Below are positions 8,344-16,066 of a stretch of DNA of 64,000 nucleotides, one piece after another. Below the pieces are notes generated by a model. The model saw only the letters and a program-made list of their open reading frames with translations. It did no database searches and was not told the origin of the DNA. Position 1 is the first letter of the stretch. Each line of letters starts with the position of its first letter. Made by a program: the position numbers and the translations under genes. The DNA comes from CAYUVH01 sp964448135 (GTDB lineage: Bacteria; Verrucomicrobiota; Verrucomicrobiia; Limisphaerales; UBA8199). The stretch lies in contig CAYUVH010000014.1 in assembly GCA_964448135.1 (NCBI GenBank), positions 1 through 64,000 of the forward strand, read 5' to 3'.

Positions 8344-8620
8344 TTGGCGGGGGTTGGCGTTCCGCTCAATTAGAGCAGTTTCCGTAAAACTGTGGCCGCA
8401 TTAACGGTAGGGCCGCGCTGCGCGGTCGCGACGTCGTGGCGCCTTGGCTGCAGAATCAAATAAACTGCTGTAGAGGAGCGTTCCCCGGAAAGTCCCGGAG
8501 CGCGGCCCCGAAATACTTGAGCTTTACCCTTATCAAGAGCACCCGGGTTCTAATTCGAACACATTTTGTGCAAAGCCCAATCAAAGCCACAGGTCCCATT
8601 CGTCCCATTCGTCCCATCAG
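8344..8620. other. Intergenic region with short inverted and direct repeats, no gene
   Basis: This gap separates the convergent CBM48 and DUF4240 genes. It contains a small hairpin, CAGTTT at 8376-8381 and AAACTG at 8387-8392, followed by a GC-rich segment with GCGCTGCGCGG and the block listed separately near 8590. I found no coding frame with sensible composition and no U-tract terminator. The hairpin plus its downstream GC-rich arm has the look of a dispersed intergenic repeat, which cannot be shown from one copy. Confidence 0.5.
8594..8620. repeat. Nine-base direct repeats (GTCCCATTC type)
   Basis: Just beyond the DUF4240 stop codon, GTCCCATTC occurs twice in tandem and a third, diverged copy GTCCCATCA follows. 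Such GTCCCATTC-type iterations often trail genes in related genomes, in my recollection; from this window only the three adjacent copies can be seen. Confidence 0.6.
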
Positions 8621-9532
8621 TCACGCCAGCCCCCGCTCCTTCAAAGACTTCAGCCACAAATCGTAGTCGTTGTCCGGCACGCGATTCGGATCGAGCCTGA
8701 CCTCCTTGCCACGCAAGTCCGGCCGCCGCTTGAGCTGGTCCTCCGTGGGCCGATGGATCCGCATCACCATGTTCCAAAAATCGCCTTCCACCAGCTCGAA
8801 CGGTTCCCATGTGAATTGACGCCCGCTCGCCGGCGGTGACTTCCCCGTGCGCAGGATGGCCGCCACCACCCCCAGTGGCGGGAGCTTCCCGCACGACGGA
8901 ACGATGCCTGAATCCAGCAGCAATTCGGCCAGTTCGCTCGCGCGATTGCGATCGGCTGCCTTCTTCTTCGCGCTCTTTTTTGCGTCTTCGTGATGTGCGT
9001 CCTTGTGCCCGTGCTTGGCTGCCAGCCGGGGATACCGTGCTTCCATCTCCCATTCGTTGATTTCCTTTCCGGCCGGACCTTTCGGATGCCGGGGCATATG
9101 GGCGCGCTCCCGTTCCTCTTCCTCGTCCAATTGCTGTTGGGTCCTGCCCTGGGCCCGCATTCGCTCCTCGTAAACCCGGGACGCCACATACTGGTAGCCC
9201 TCAAACGTCGGATCCTTGAAATCCACATCCGCCAGCGAATCCGCCTCCGCCATCGCGCGCTCGTAAATCTTCCGGCCCAGGGAAATCAGCGTAAAACGAA
9301 AGTCCATGAACGAATCGTCGCCGCAACCGCCCTTGATCAGAACGATCGCGCCCCAGAGGTCATAGGAATAAGCCCGGTAGAAAAAATCCGTAAGCTGGGC
9401 ATCCCACGCTTTCAATTCCGGAACCGGCAGCCGCTGCAATTCCGCCGCCAGCAACTCGCATTTGCGCTTCATATCCCCGCCCGAAGCGGCATGCACCCGA
9501 TCCACAATTTCCCAGAATTCGTCCGTACTCAC
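8621..9532 (-). CDS. DUF4240 domain protein
   Basis: A 303-residue cytoplasmic protein. The N-terminal 110 residues, beginning with the GTG-initiated MSTDEFWEIVDRVH and continuing through LKAWDAQLTDFFYRAYSYDLWGA and GGCGDDSFMDFRFTLISLG, match the DUF4240 pattern (DEFW start, D.W..A...GG...D.F..FR..L). The middle contains a charged lysine/glutamate-rich stretch; the C-terminal 100 residues are not recognised. DUF4240 proteins are uncharacterised and often linked to WGR or molybdate-metabolism-regulator-like proteins. The gene is isolated, facing the CBM48 gene, with a large gap behind it. GTG is the only sensible start because the domain begins immediately. Confidence 0.8.
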   Translation of the reverse strand: MSTDEFWEIVDRVHAASGGDMKRKCELLAAELQRLPVPELKAWDAQLTDFFYRAYSYDLWGAIVLIKGGCGDDSFMDFRFTLISLGRKIYERAMAEADSLADVDFKDPTFEGYQYVASRVYEERMRAQGRTQQQLDEEEERERAHMPRHPKGPAGKEINEWEMEARYPRLAAKHGHKDAHHEDAKKSAKKKAADRNRASELAELLLDSGIVPSCGKLPPLGVVAAILRTGKSPPASGRQFTWEPFELVEGDFWNMVMRIHRPTEDQLKRRPDLRGKEVRLDPNRVPDNDYDLWLKSLKERGLA

Positions 9533-9877
9533 AAATTGATGCTAGGCAAAGGTGAACGGTTTGCGAAGCATTTCCATTTTGCGGCTTCGCCTGACCCCGC
9601 AGCCATTCAACCTGGAGGGTTGATAAAATGATGCTGACTCTTTTTGAGCTATATCCCGCCGGGATTGTCAAAAGTCCGGCGCGGCCACGGGTCGCCACCG
9701 GGGAGGTCGGGAGCCGAATCGTCATAAGAGGAGAAATCAATGCCAACGATGCCAGCCACTGACTTGCCGCAATCTTTATTCCGCGGTGCCGTCCTTCCCA
9801 TAAGGCTCATTCTTCCCCTTCCTTTCATCAAATATTCCTCTCCCTTACTTCCGACCCGCCACTCCCCGCGCCTTCGA

Positions 9878-9985
9878 GTCAAACCACGCGTCACACCGGA
9901 ATCCAGCACCGTCAAACCAGCCGTCAACCGCCAGACAAACCTGCGGTTAGACCAAAAACCTTTGTTGTCAAACCTGGTCAAACCT
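9878..9985. repeat. Four dispersed GTCAAACC octamers
   Basis: GTCAAACC occurs near 9878, 9911, 9968 and 9978 in about 105 bases; the last two are ten bases apart. All are in the same orientation. They precede the 10-11-base tandem repeats and could be the worn-down end of the same array, or binding sites for a regulator. Confidence 0.55.
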
Positions 9986-10055
9986 AAAAGGACCCAAAAA
10001 TGGGGGGCCCCATCAGACTCGACCTCAAATGCTGCATTTTGCAAACCGCAGGATA

Positions 10056-10141
10056 TCAAAGGACACCAAAGGTACACCCAGGTACGCTCAAAGTACACTC
10101 AAAGGACGCCAAAAGTACACTCGAAAACGCCCAAAAACGCC
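10056..10141. repeat. Degenerate 10-11-base tandem repeat (CAAAGTACACT-like)
   Basis: About eight head-to-tail units of 10-11 bases are readable: variants of CAAAGGTACAC, CAAAGTACACT, CAAAGGACGCC and CAAAAACGCC. The period equals roughly one DNA helical turn. On the opposite strand the unit reads (G/A)GTGTACTTTG. Units differ at two to four positions, so the array is old or under relaxed constraint. No coding frame is supported through it. Confidence 0.75.
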
Positions 10142-10248
10142 TAATTACGCGAATGGTACAACTCATTGAATTTGTTCACGGAGCGCGGTTGTACCCCCCA
10201 GAACCGTGCACCCCTACCGCGCTTTATCGCACACGCCTTCTGTGCTCC

Positions 10249-10272
10249 TAATCCTAATCTTAATCTTAATCC
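10249..10272. repeat. Hexamer array TAATCY x4
   Basis: Four perfect tandem copies of TAATC(C/T) occur; on the other strand this is a GGATTA/AGATTA array. It lies just beyond the end of the cbb3 operon. Similar short GATTAA-type arrays are, as I recall, scattered between genes in several Verrucomicrobia; the function is unknown. Confidence 0.75.
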
Positions 10273-10294
10273 CTCCCCCACTCCCCGCCCTTAC

Positions 10295-10975
10295 TCACCG
10301 CGCATGACAGCAAGTCGGAGTGCCAGCCATCGACAAACTCGGACTGAGATAAGGAATTCCGAGCGAAAGCCCGCGTACGATCAGAAGCACCGCGGCCATC
10401 ACCCCGCAAAACCTTACAATCCGCCTCCCCGCGAAGAGGTTGCGAATCAAGGGAAGATTCCCGAGGAACCCGATGCTCAACATCATCGGCAGGGTCCCCA
10501 ATCCAAACGCGAGCATGGTTCCCGCACCGTGCAGGATGTCCCCCGACGCCGCCGCCACCGCCAGCGCGACATACACCAGCCCACAAGGCAAAAGCCCGTT
10601 CAGAGCACCGAGCACAAACAGCGAACCATGCGATTGCTTCTTGAGCAGAAGTCCAAAAGCCGATTTCAGCCGCGCAATGACCCTGGCCACCTGCAGATTC
10701 ACTCCCACTCGAACGGAGAACAAAAAACCAAACAATATCGCCACCCCCGCCGCAATCGAGACCGCGTTTTGCAATCCGGCAAATACCAGCGTGCGACCCA
10801 CAAGTCCGAAGATCGCCCCCAGCACCACGTATACCGCGATTCGTCCGGAATTGGACAGCAATCTCCCGCTGACCACCCGGCCCGGCATGCGCATGGCCAG
10901 CACCAACGGCCCGCACATCGCCGCACAGTGAAGGCTGCCGGCCAGGCCAAGCAGAAATGCAGTCCAGAAAAACAT
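10295..10975 (-). CDS. SafE/TauE-like membrane protein of the cbb3 operon
   Basis: A 226-residue polytopic membrane protein beginning with a first helix and the conserved GLAGSLHCAAMCGPL segment (residues 9-23) typical of the UreH/TauE-SafE-like proteins that end many cbb3 operons. Five to six helices can be drawn; a second family block is FVLGALNGLLPCGLVYVAL (near 122-140), also with a Cys. The paired SLHCAAMCGP and LLPCG motifs suggest metal or thiol chemistry. Proteins of this group are thought to help copper delivery or maturation of cbb3 oxidase; the role here is inferred from being the last gene of the operon, nine bases after ccoH. Confidence 0.82.
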   Translation of the reverse strand: MFFWTAFLLGLAGSLHCAAMCGPLVLAMRMPGRVVSGRLLSNSGRIAVYVVLGAIFGLVGRTLVFAGLQNAVSIAAGVAILFGFLFSVRVGVNLQVARVIARLKSAFGLLLKKQSHGSLFVLGALNGLLPCGLVYVALAVAAASGDILHGAGTMLAFGLGTLPMMLSIGFLGNLPLIRNLFAGRRIVRFCGVMAAVLLIVRGLSLGIPYLSPSLSMAGTPTCCHAR

Positions 10976-10984
10976 GGGAGTAAC

Positions 10985-11449
10985 TCAGCCCGGCACGACG
11001 ATCGTCCGGTCGCAGTAATATTCCTTCCCGCCGTTGGTCCATTGAACACGAACTTTCCACAGCCCGGCGGGAAGCGGTTTCGCGTCCACGAGTTGCACTC
11101 CCTCCGAATTCACCGCGAGCGGCAGCTCCCGATCCAGCCGCGCGTCCGAGGGACGATACAACTGCACATGCCCGCTGGCCGCCGCTTGCGCGTTGGGCAG
11201 GCTGATGACAATGCTGCGCTTCGCCACGTCATACGTGACGATGGGCAGCGTTTCGTAAGCCTGCGATTGATTGAGCCGGTTGATCTGCTTTTGGTAAAGG
11301 ATCTCGTTCTCGTAGTAATTGACCGCCACCAGGTCCTCGCGCTGACGCATCGTCCAGACAACAAACCCGACGAGGAATACCAGCGCCAGAACGAAGAAGC
11401 CGATGATGGAATACGGCCACAGGCTCGGAGGATTGGGTTTTGGATTCAT
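10985..11449 (-). CDS. ccoH: CcoH/FixH-like cbb3 assembly protein
   Basis: A 154-residue protein with a proline-rich N-terminus, one transmembrane helix (about residues 11-33, WPYSIIGFFVLALVFLVGFVV) and a periplasmic beta-rich domain. The YYENEILYQKQINRL segment (44-58) matches the FixH pattern in which a YY..D/E..Y motif follows the helix. FixH/CcoH is needed for stable assembly of the cbb3 complex. It starts four bases after the ccoG stop. The order ccoG-ccoH-SafE is typical of the tail of cbb3 operons. Confidence 0.87.
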   Translation of the reverse strand: MNPKPNPPSLWPYSIIGFFVLALVFLVGFVVWTMRQREDLVAVNYYENEILYQKQINRLNQSQAYETLPIVTYDVAKRSIVISLPNAQAAASGHVQLYRPSDARLDRELPLAVNSEGVQLVDAKPLPAGLWKVRVQWTNGGKEYYCDRTIVVPG

Positions 11450-11452
11450 AAG

Positions 11453-12892
11453 TCAGGGGGATGGGCGGGGACCCACGAAACCGGTGGAGACACCCTGGAG
11501 CCGCTTGCCATTGGAATAGACACCCACCTTCAGTTTCGTGGTGGATCCGCTGAGTTGCGAGGGTTCCAGTTCGATGAGCACGGAAGTCTCGGCGAGCTGC
11601 GCCGGCGGCACGACGAGATTGGCATTGCCCATGATGCGCAGCTTGCCGGCAGGGCTTTCCAGTTTAAGTTCCACGGGCAGCGCGCGCATGGTTTTGTTGA
11701 CCAGTTTGAGGGTATACAGGTTTTCGATTTTACCCTCGGCGGTCGTTTGATACAGCGCGCCCGGTGCGCGCAGGAAAATCGCCTCCGCCGCGGGCCGCGT
11801 GAGCACGAGCACCAGGAACAAGGTGATCAATGCGGTGAGCACCCCGACATAGATGCCCATGCGCGGCGTAAAGCGGAAATGGGCGCCCGTTTCCAGGCTG
11901 TTCTGCGAGGCATAGCGAATCAGGCCGCGGGGCGAACCCACTTTGTCCATCACCGCGTCGCAGGCATCGATGCACACAGCGCAGTGCACGCATTCCATTT
12001 GCAGGCCATTGCGGATATCAATGCCGGTGGGACACACCGCCACGCATTGGCGGCAGTCGATGCAGTCCCCCAGCCCGGCGGCCTGGCGCGGTTGATTGCG
12101 GCGCAGCAAGCCGCGCTTTTCGCCGCGTCGGAAGTCGTAACCGACGATCATGGTATTTTCGTCGAGCATCGTGGATTGCAGGCGGCCGTAGGGGCAGATG
12201 AAGGTGCACGCCTGCTCGCGGAAGCGGGTGAAGATCGAGAAGAACAGGAGCGTAAACAGGAGCATAAACACCAGCCCCACCACGTGCTCCCGCGGCGGAT
12301 CGGTGATGATTTTGAGCAGGGCGTCGCTCCCAATGATGTACGCCAGCAGGGTGTTGCCAATGATGAAGGAGAGCGCGAAGAAGATGCCCAGCTTGAGCAG
12401 CTTTTTGCGCAGCTTGGGTCCGCTCCACGGCGCGGCCGCCAGCCGCTTCTGCTCGGAAGCGTCGCCTTCGATGAGGTATTCGATTTTGCGAAACACCATT
12501 TCCATCATGACCGTCTGCGGGCAGGTCCAGCCGCACCACAGCCGGCCGAAGGCGGCCGTGAACAAAATGATCCCCGTCAGGAAGATAAGCATGGCCACCG
12601 CGAAGATCACCGCGTCCTGCGGCCAGAATATCTGGCCGAGAATGGAGAAGCGGCGCTCTACGATGTTCATCATCAGGAGCGGATTGCCGTTCAGATGGAT
12701 GAACGGCCCCGCAAACATGATTCCGATGAGGAGCCAGCTCAGCCAGGTCCGGCGGTTGGTCCATTGGCCGCGGGGCTGCTTCGCATAAACCCACTGGCGG
12801 TAACCGCGCTTGTCCGCCGTCGTAAGATAATCGCGGTAGTCCGCGCGGACTGGCGCTGTGGGCTTTTCGGGATTCGCGGCCACTGGAATCAT
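11453..12892 (-). CDS. ccoG: cbb3 oxidase accessory ferredoxin CcoG (FixG/RdxA)
   Basis: A 479-residue membrane polyferredoxin with the N-terminal RGYRQWVYAKQPRG block, several helices, GRLWCGWTCPQTV, the two 4Fe-4S clusters CIDCRQCVAVCPTGIDIR and CVHCAVCIDACDAVMDK, and a C-terminal IgG-like FixG domain. CcoG is a cupric reductase involved in copper delivery to CcoN in the systems studied. The ATG beginning MIPVAANPEK was chosen because it overlaps the ccoP stop by four bases; a longer frame upstream lies inside ccoP. Confidence 0.96.
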   Translation of the reverse strand: MIPVAANPEKPTAPVRADYRDYLTTADKRGYRQWVYAKQPRGQWTNRRTWLSWLLIGIMFAGPFIHLNGNPLLMMNIVERRFSILGQIFWPQDAVIFAVAMLIFLTGIILFTAAFGRLWCGWTCPQTVMMEMVFRKIEYLIEGDASEQKRLAAAPWSGPKLRKKLLKLGIFFALSFIIGNTLLAYIIGSDALLKIITDPPREHVVGLVFMLLFTLLFFSIFTRFREQACTFICPYGRLQSTMLDENTMIVGYDFRRGEKRGLLRRNQPRQAAGLGDCIDCRQCVAVCPTGIDIRNGLQMECVHCAVCIDACDAVMDKVGSPRGLIRYASQNSLETGAHFRFTPRMGIYVGVLTALITLFLVLVLTRPAAEAIFLRAPGALYQTTAEGKIENLYTLKLVNKTMRALPVELKLESPAGKLRIMGNANLVVPPAQLAETSVLIELEPSQLSGSTTKLKVGVYSNGKRLQGVSTGFVGPRPSP

Positions 12893-13476
12893 TCGAAGGG
12901 GCTCGGGCCCGTCGGAGCTTGCACGGTGTTCTCCGGCGGCTTGGGATTCGGCGGATGCGTTCCGCGCAAGGTGTAGATGTAGCTGCCGACGGCCTGGATC
13001 TGGTTGGGCTTGAGGACCCCCCGCCAGGTCAACATGCCTTTGGCAGGAACGCCGTTGATGATGGTGTGAAGATTGTCCACGTAGTTGGAACCATGGATCC
13101 AATAGTCATCGCAAAGGTTCGGGCCGACGAGCCCGCCGCCGTCCGGCCGGTGGCAGGGCGCGCAGTAGGTCGTGAAGATTTGCTGTCCCTGCGCAACCAC
13201 CGCCTTGTCCTGGGAGGGCTGCAGCCTGCCGATGGAGGATTCAAAGCCGGCAATGGCCGCGGACTTGATGGCCTCGCCGCGCTTGGCTTCCTTCGAATAC
13301 TCCGCGGCCTGCAGGTCGCCGGCGCCGACGACATGATAAAATACCATGTAAACGACGCCGAAAATGATGGTGATGTAAAAGAGCCAGAGCCACCAGCGGG
13401 GCAGCAAATTGTCCAACTCTCTGATGCCGTCCACTTCGTGGTCGAGCAAGCCGGATTCCTGGGGATCTTTATTCAT
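12889..13476 (-). CDS. ccoP: cbb3 oxidase subunit III CcoP, single-heme form
   Basis: A 195-residue membrane-anchored cytochrome c. The N-terminal CcoP signature is complete (LLDHEVDGIRELDNLLPRWW at 10-29), one helix follows (30-50), then a periplasmic domain with one heme site, Cys105-Ala-Pro-Cys108-His109, and a distal methionine candidate in KGMLTW. Textbook CcoP is about 300 residues with two CXXCH motifs; here only one is present and the protein is correspondingly shorter. The start overlaps the end of ccoQ by eight bases, and the stop overlaps ccoG. Confidence 0.93.
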   Translation of the reverse strand: MNKDPQESGLLDHEVDGIRELDNLLPRWWLWLFYITIIFGVVYMVFYHVVGAGDLQAAEYSKEAKRGEAIKSAAIAGFESSIGRLQPSQDKAVVAQGQQIFTTYCAPCHRPDGGGLVGPNLCDDYWIHGSNYVDNLHTIINGVPAKGMLTWRGVLKPNQIQAVGSYIYTLRGTHPPNPKPPENTVQAPTGPSPFE

Positions 13477-13663
13477 GGGCAGTGTGTTGGGAAGAGGTTG
13501 TGGTGTCGTCGTTCAAGGGCAGGGCGCTCATGCTGTTCACAAATGATTTTTTGGCCAGCAGCGCGACGCCGATCGCGCCGATGAATACCGAGACGAACAG
13601 GCATATGGAGACAATGCCGAAGGTTTGGATGTCCTCCATGCGGGTGAATATGTTTCTAAGCAT
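13469..13663 (-). CDS. ccoQ: CcoQ-like small membrane subunit of cbb3 oxidase
   Basis: A 64-residue protein with one transmembrane helix (about residues 15-37, IVSICLFVSVFIGAIGVALLA) and a short charged Ser/Thr-rich tail. CcoQ proteins are poorly conserved; size, single helix and position between CcoNO and CcoP identify it. CcoQ stabilises the interaction of CcoP with the CcoNO core. It starts thirteen bases after the ccoNO stop. Confidence 0.85.
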   Translation of the reverse strand: MLRNIFTRMEDIQTFGIVSICLFVSVFIGAIGVALLAKKSFVNSMSALPLNDDTTTSSQHTAHE

Positions 13664-13676
13664 AGGATGTAAACGG

Positions 13677-15878
13677 TTAACGATTGGCGGCCGCCACCCG
13701 CGCCGCGGCGGCGGGCTGGGCCTTGATGTCCGTGCCCAATCGCTGGAGATAAGCGATGAGCGCGATGATTTCGCGATCGGCGGGAGACGTCACCGCGCCG
13801 ATTTTCAACCCGGCCACAATCTTGTCCGCCTGGATCTGCAGGTCCTTTTGGGCCGGCCCGTTTTCATACCCGGCCGGATAGGGCACCCCCGCCTTCCGCA
13901 GGGCGGCGATGCGCGGCGCCACGGCGTTGGTCTCGATCTTTTGCGACAGCAACCAGGAATAACGCGGCATGATGGATCCCGGCGACGTCGAGCGGGGATC
14001 GTCCATGTGGTTGTAATGCCACGCATCGGGGTACTTGCCGCCCGTGCGCGCGAGGTCAGGACCGGTCCGTTTCGAGCCCCAAAGGAACGGATGATCGTAA
14101 ACGAACTCACCGGCTTTGGAGTACTCGCCGTAGCGTTCCGTCTCCGACCGGAACGGCCGGATCATCTGCGAATGACAGCCCACGCAACCTTCGCGGATGT
14201 AGATGTCGCGACCCATCATCTCCAACGGAGTATACGGCTTCACACTGGTGATGGTGGGGACGTTGTCCTTGATCAGGAACATCGGGATGACTTCGATCAG
14301 CCCGCCGATGATCACTGCCACAAAGGCGAGCACCGTGAAGAGCAGGGGTTTGGCTTCCAGCCAGCGATGCTTGTAGGGATGCGCGTCGTGCGTTTCGGCT
14401 TCGACCGCCCGGGCGACCTGGACTTCCGTGTTGTCCACGGCCTTGCCGCTGCGAGCAGTGCGCCAAAGATTGAAGGCCATCAGGCAGGCGCCGAGGATGT
14501 AAAGCGAGCCGCCGATGGCCCGGAGGCGATACATGGGAACAATCTGCAGCACCGTCTCCAGAAAGTTTGGATATTCAAGAAAGCCTTCCTTCGTGAATTG
14601 CTTCCACATCAGGCCTTGGGTGATGCCGCTGGCGTACATCGGGACCACGTAAAACACCATCCCCAGCAGCGCGACCCAGAAGTGCCAGTTCGCGAGTTTG
14701 TTGGACCAGAGTTTCGTGTTGTAAAGCCGCGGGAAGAGCCAGTAGAGCACGGAGAAAGTGAGAAAACCGTTCCAACCGAGCGCACCGGTGTGCACGTGGG
14801 CGATCGTCCAGTCGGTATAGTGCGAAAGCGAGTTTACGCTTTTGATGGCGAGCATGGGGCCTTCGAGCGTCGCCATGCCGTAGGCGGTTACGGCCACCAC
14901 CATGAACTTGAGCATGGGCTCCTCGCGGAGCTTGTACCACGCGCCGCGCAGCGTAAGCAGGCCGTTCAACATGCCGCCCCAGCTCGGCGCGATCAGCATC
15001 AGCGAGAACACCATGCCGAGCGATTGCGCCCAGTCCGGCAACGCCGTGTAAAGCAGGTGATGCGGCCCGGCCCAGATGTAGATGAAGATCAGCGACCAAA
15101 AATGGATGATGGACAGCCGGTAGGAAAAGATGGGGCGATTGGCCGCCTTCGGCAGAAAGTAATACATCAGGCCGAGATAGGGCGTGGTGAGGAAGAACGC
15201 GACGGCATTGTGACCGTACCACCATTGGACGAGTGCGTCCTGGACGCCCGCGTAGATCGAGTAGCTCTTGAAGGCGCTCGCCGGAATTTCGAGGGAATTG
15301 ACGATGTGCAGCAGCGCAATGGTCACTGCCGTCGCAATGTAAAACCAGATGGCAACGTAGAGGTGCTTCTCGCGGCGCTTGACGATGGTCCCGAAGAGGT
15401 TGATGGAAAAGGCGACCCAAACCACCGCGATGGCGATGTCGATCGGCCATTCGAGCTCCGCGTATTCCTTGCTCGTGGTCAGGCCCAACGGCAGCGTGAC
15501 CGCCGCGCTCACGATGATGGCCTGCCAACCCCAGAAATTAAACCAGCTCAGGAAATCGCTGAACATCCGTGCCTTGCAGAGACGTTGCAGGGAATAGTAG
15601 ATCCCCATGAACATGCCGTTGCCGACAAAGGCGAAGATCACGGCGTTCGTGTGCAGCGGGCGCAGGCGGCCGAAGGTGGTGAATTGGAGGTTCAGGTTCA
15701 GGTCGGGAAAGAAGAGCTGGCACGCAATGAGCAGGCCGGCGCTGAAACCGACCAGTCCCCAAATGACGGTGACGATGGCGAACGCCCGCACGATCTTATC
15801 GTCGTAGCGCACGGTGTCGACATTTCCGCCGGTGCCGGTTCTATTGACTGTTGTGTTGGTCTGAGCTGCTGCGTTCAT
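13677..15878 (-). CDS. ccoNO: cbb3 oxidase catalytic subunit fused to cytochrome c subunit (CcoNO)
   Basis: A 733-residue fusion. Residues 25-475 are the CcoN heme-copper core: His76 (RPLHTNAV), His223 (YGHNAV), the His273-His274 pair (WAGPHHLLY) and His361/His363 (IAHVHTG) are the expected heme b, high-spin heme and CuB ligands. After a linker and one helix (510-535), residues 540-733 are CcoO with the heme site Cys565-Val-Gly-Cys568-His569 and the block GRDIYIREGCVGCHSQMIRP. It reduces oxygen to water with proton pumping at low oxygen. The ATG was chosen because it overlaps the ccoS stop by four bases; upstream in-frame codons lie inside ccoS and ccoI. Confidence 0.96.
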   Translation of the reverse strand: MNAAAQTNTTVNRTGTGGNVDTVRYDDKIVRAFAIVTVIWGLVGFSAGLLIACQLFFPDLNLNLQFTTFGRLRPLHTNAVIFAFVGNGMFMGIYYSLQRLCKARMFSDFLSWFNFWGWQAIIVSAAVTLPLGLTTSKEYAELEWPIDIAIAVVWVAFSINLFGTIVKRREKHLYVAIWFYIATAVTIALLHIVNSLEIPASAFKSYSIYAGVQDALVQWWYGHNAVAFFLTTPYLGLMYYFLPKAANRPIFSYRLSIIHFWSLIFIYIWAGPHHLLYTALPDWAQSLGMVFSLMLIAPSWGGMLNGLLTLRGAWYKLREEPMLKFMVVAVTAYGMATLEGPMLAIKSVNSLSHYTDWTIAHVHTGALGWNGFLTFSVLYWLFPRLYNTKLWSNKLANWHFWVALLGMVFYVVPMYASGITQGLMWKQFTKEGFLEYPNFLETVLQIVPMYRLRAIGGSLYILGACLMAFNLWRTARSGKAVDNTEVQVARAVEAETHDAHPYKHRWLEAKPLLFTVLAFVAVIIGGLIEVIPMFLIKDNVPTITSVKPYTPLEMMGRDIYIREGCVGCHSQMIRPFRSETERYGEYSKAGEFVYDHPFLWGSKRTGPDLARTGGKYPDAWHYNHMDDPRSTSPGSIMPRYSWLLSQKIETNAVAPRIAALRKAGVPYPAGYENGPAQKDLQIQADKIVAGLKIGAVTSPADREIIALIAYLQRLGTDIKAQPAAAARVAAANR

Positions 15879-16066
15879 GGTTGGCGATATGTATTTCGAT
15901 CTTTCAATTCTGGTATGCGCGCGCGGCGCGAGTCTTCGGCTAACAGTCGTAAGGAAGGAGTGCAGGTGTCGTCGTATTGTCCCGAGCGCACGGCCCAAAT
16001 GAAGCTTGCGAGAAATGCCGCGGCGATGACGACGCTGACGGGAATCAACAAAAACAGAATGATCAT
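15875..16066 (-). CDS. ccoS: cbb3 oxidase maturation protein CcoS
   Basis: A 63-residue protein: one helix at residues 1-22 (MIILFLLIPVSVVIAAAFLA) followed by FIWAVRSGQYDD, the signature F.W....GQ.DD of CcoS, and a short basic tail. CcoS is needed for insertion of heme and CuB into cbb3 oxidase. The start ATG overlaps the ccoI stop, and its own stop overlaps the ccoNO start (ATGA in both cases). Confidence 0.93.
   Translation of the reverse strand: MIILFLLIPVSVVIAAAFLASFIWAVRSGQYDDTCTPSLRLLAEDSRRARIPELKDRNTYRQP

Larger units (their letters stand above)
9533..10294. other. Long repeat-rich intergenic region without a convincing gene
   Basis: About 760 bases between the DUF4240 gene start and the 3' end of the cbb3 operon. 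It holds four copies of GTCAAACC between about 9878 and 9985, a degenerate 10-11-base tandem repeat (10056-10141), a polypurine/pyrimidine-biased segment and a hexamer array (10249-10272). A reading frame starting at 9740 behind a good AGAGGAG sequence runs through these repeats but its product is low-complexity and basic, so I did not annotate it. The region should contain the promoter for the DUF4240 gene and the terminator of the cbb3 operon, but neither is recognisable. Confidence 0.6.

Noticed and set aside
9740..10144. Open frame of 134 codons behind AGAGGAG-AAATCA-ATG
   Set aside because: The start signal is good, but the product is Pro/Lys/Arg-rich, runs through the GTCAAACC and 10-11-base repeats and has no domain; composition looks non-coding.
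10166..12976. 936-codon open frame on the plus strand opposite ccoG/ccoH
   Set aside because: It is the antisense shadow of the well-supported cbb3 genes, His/Arg/Gln-rich without domains.
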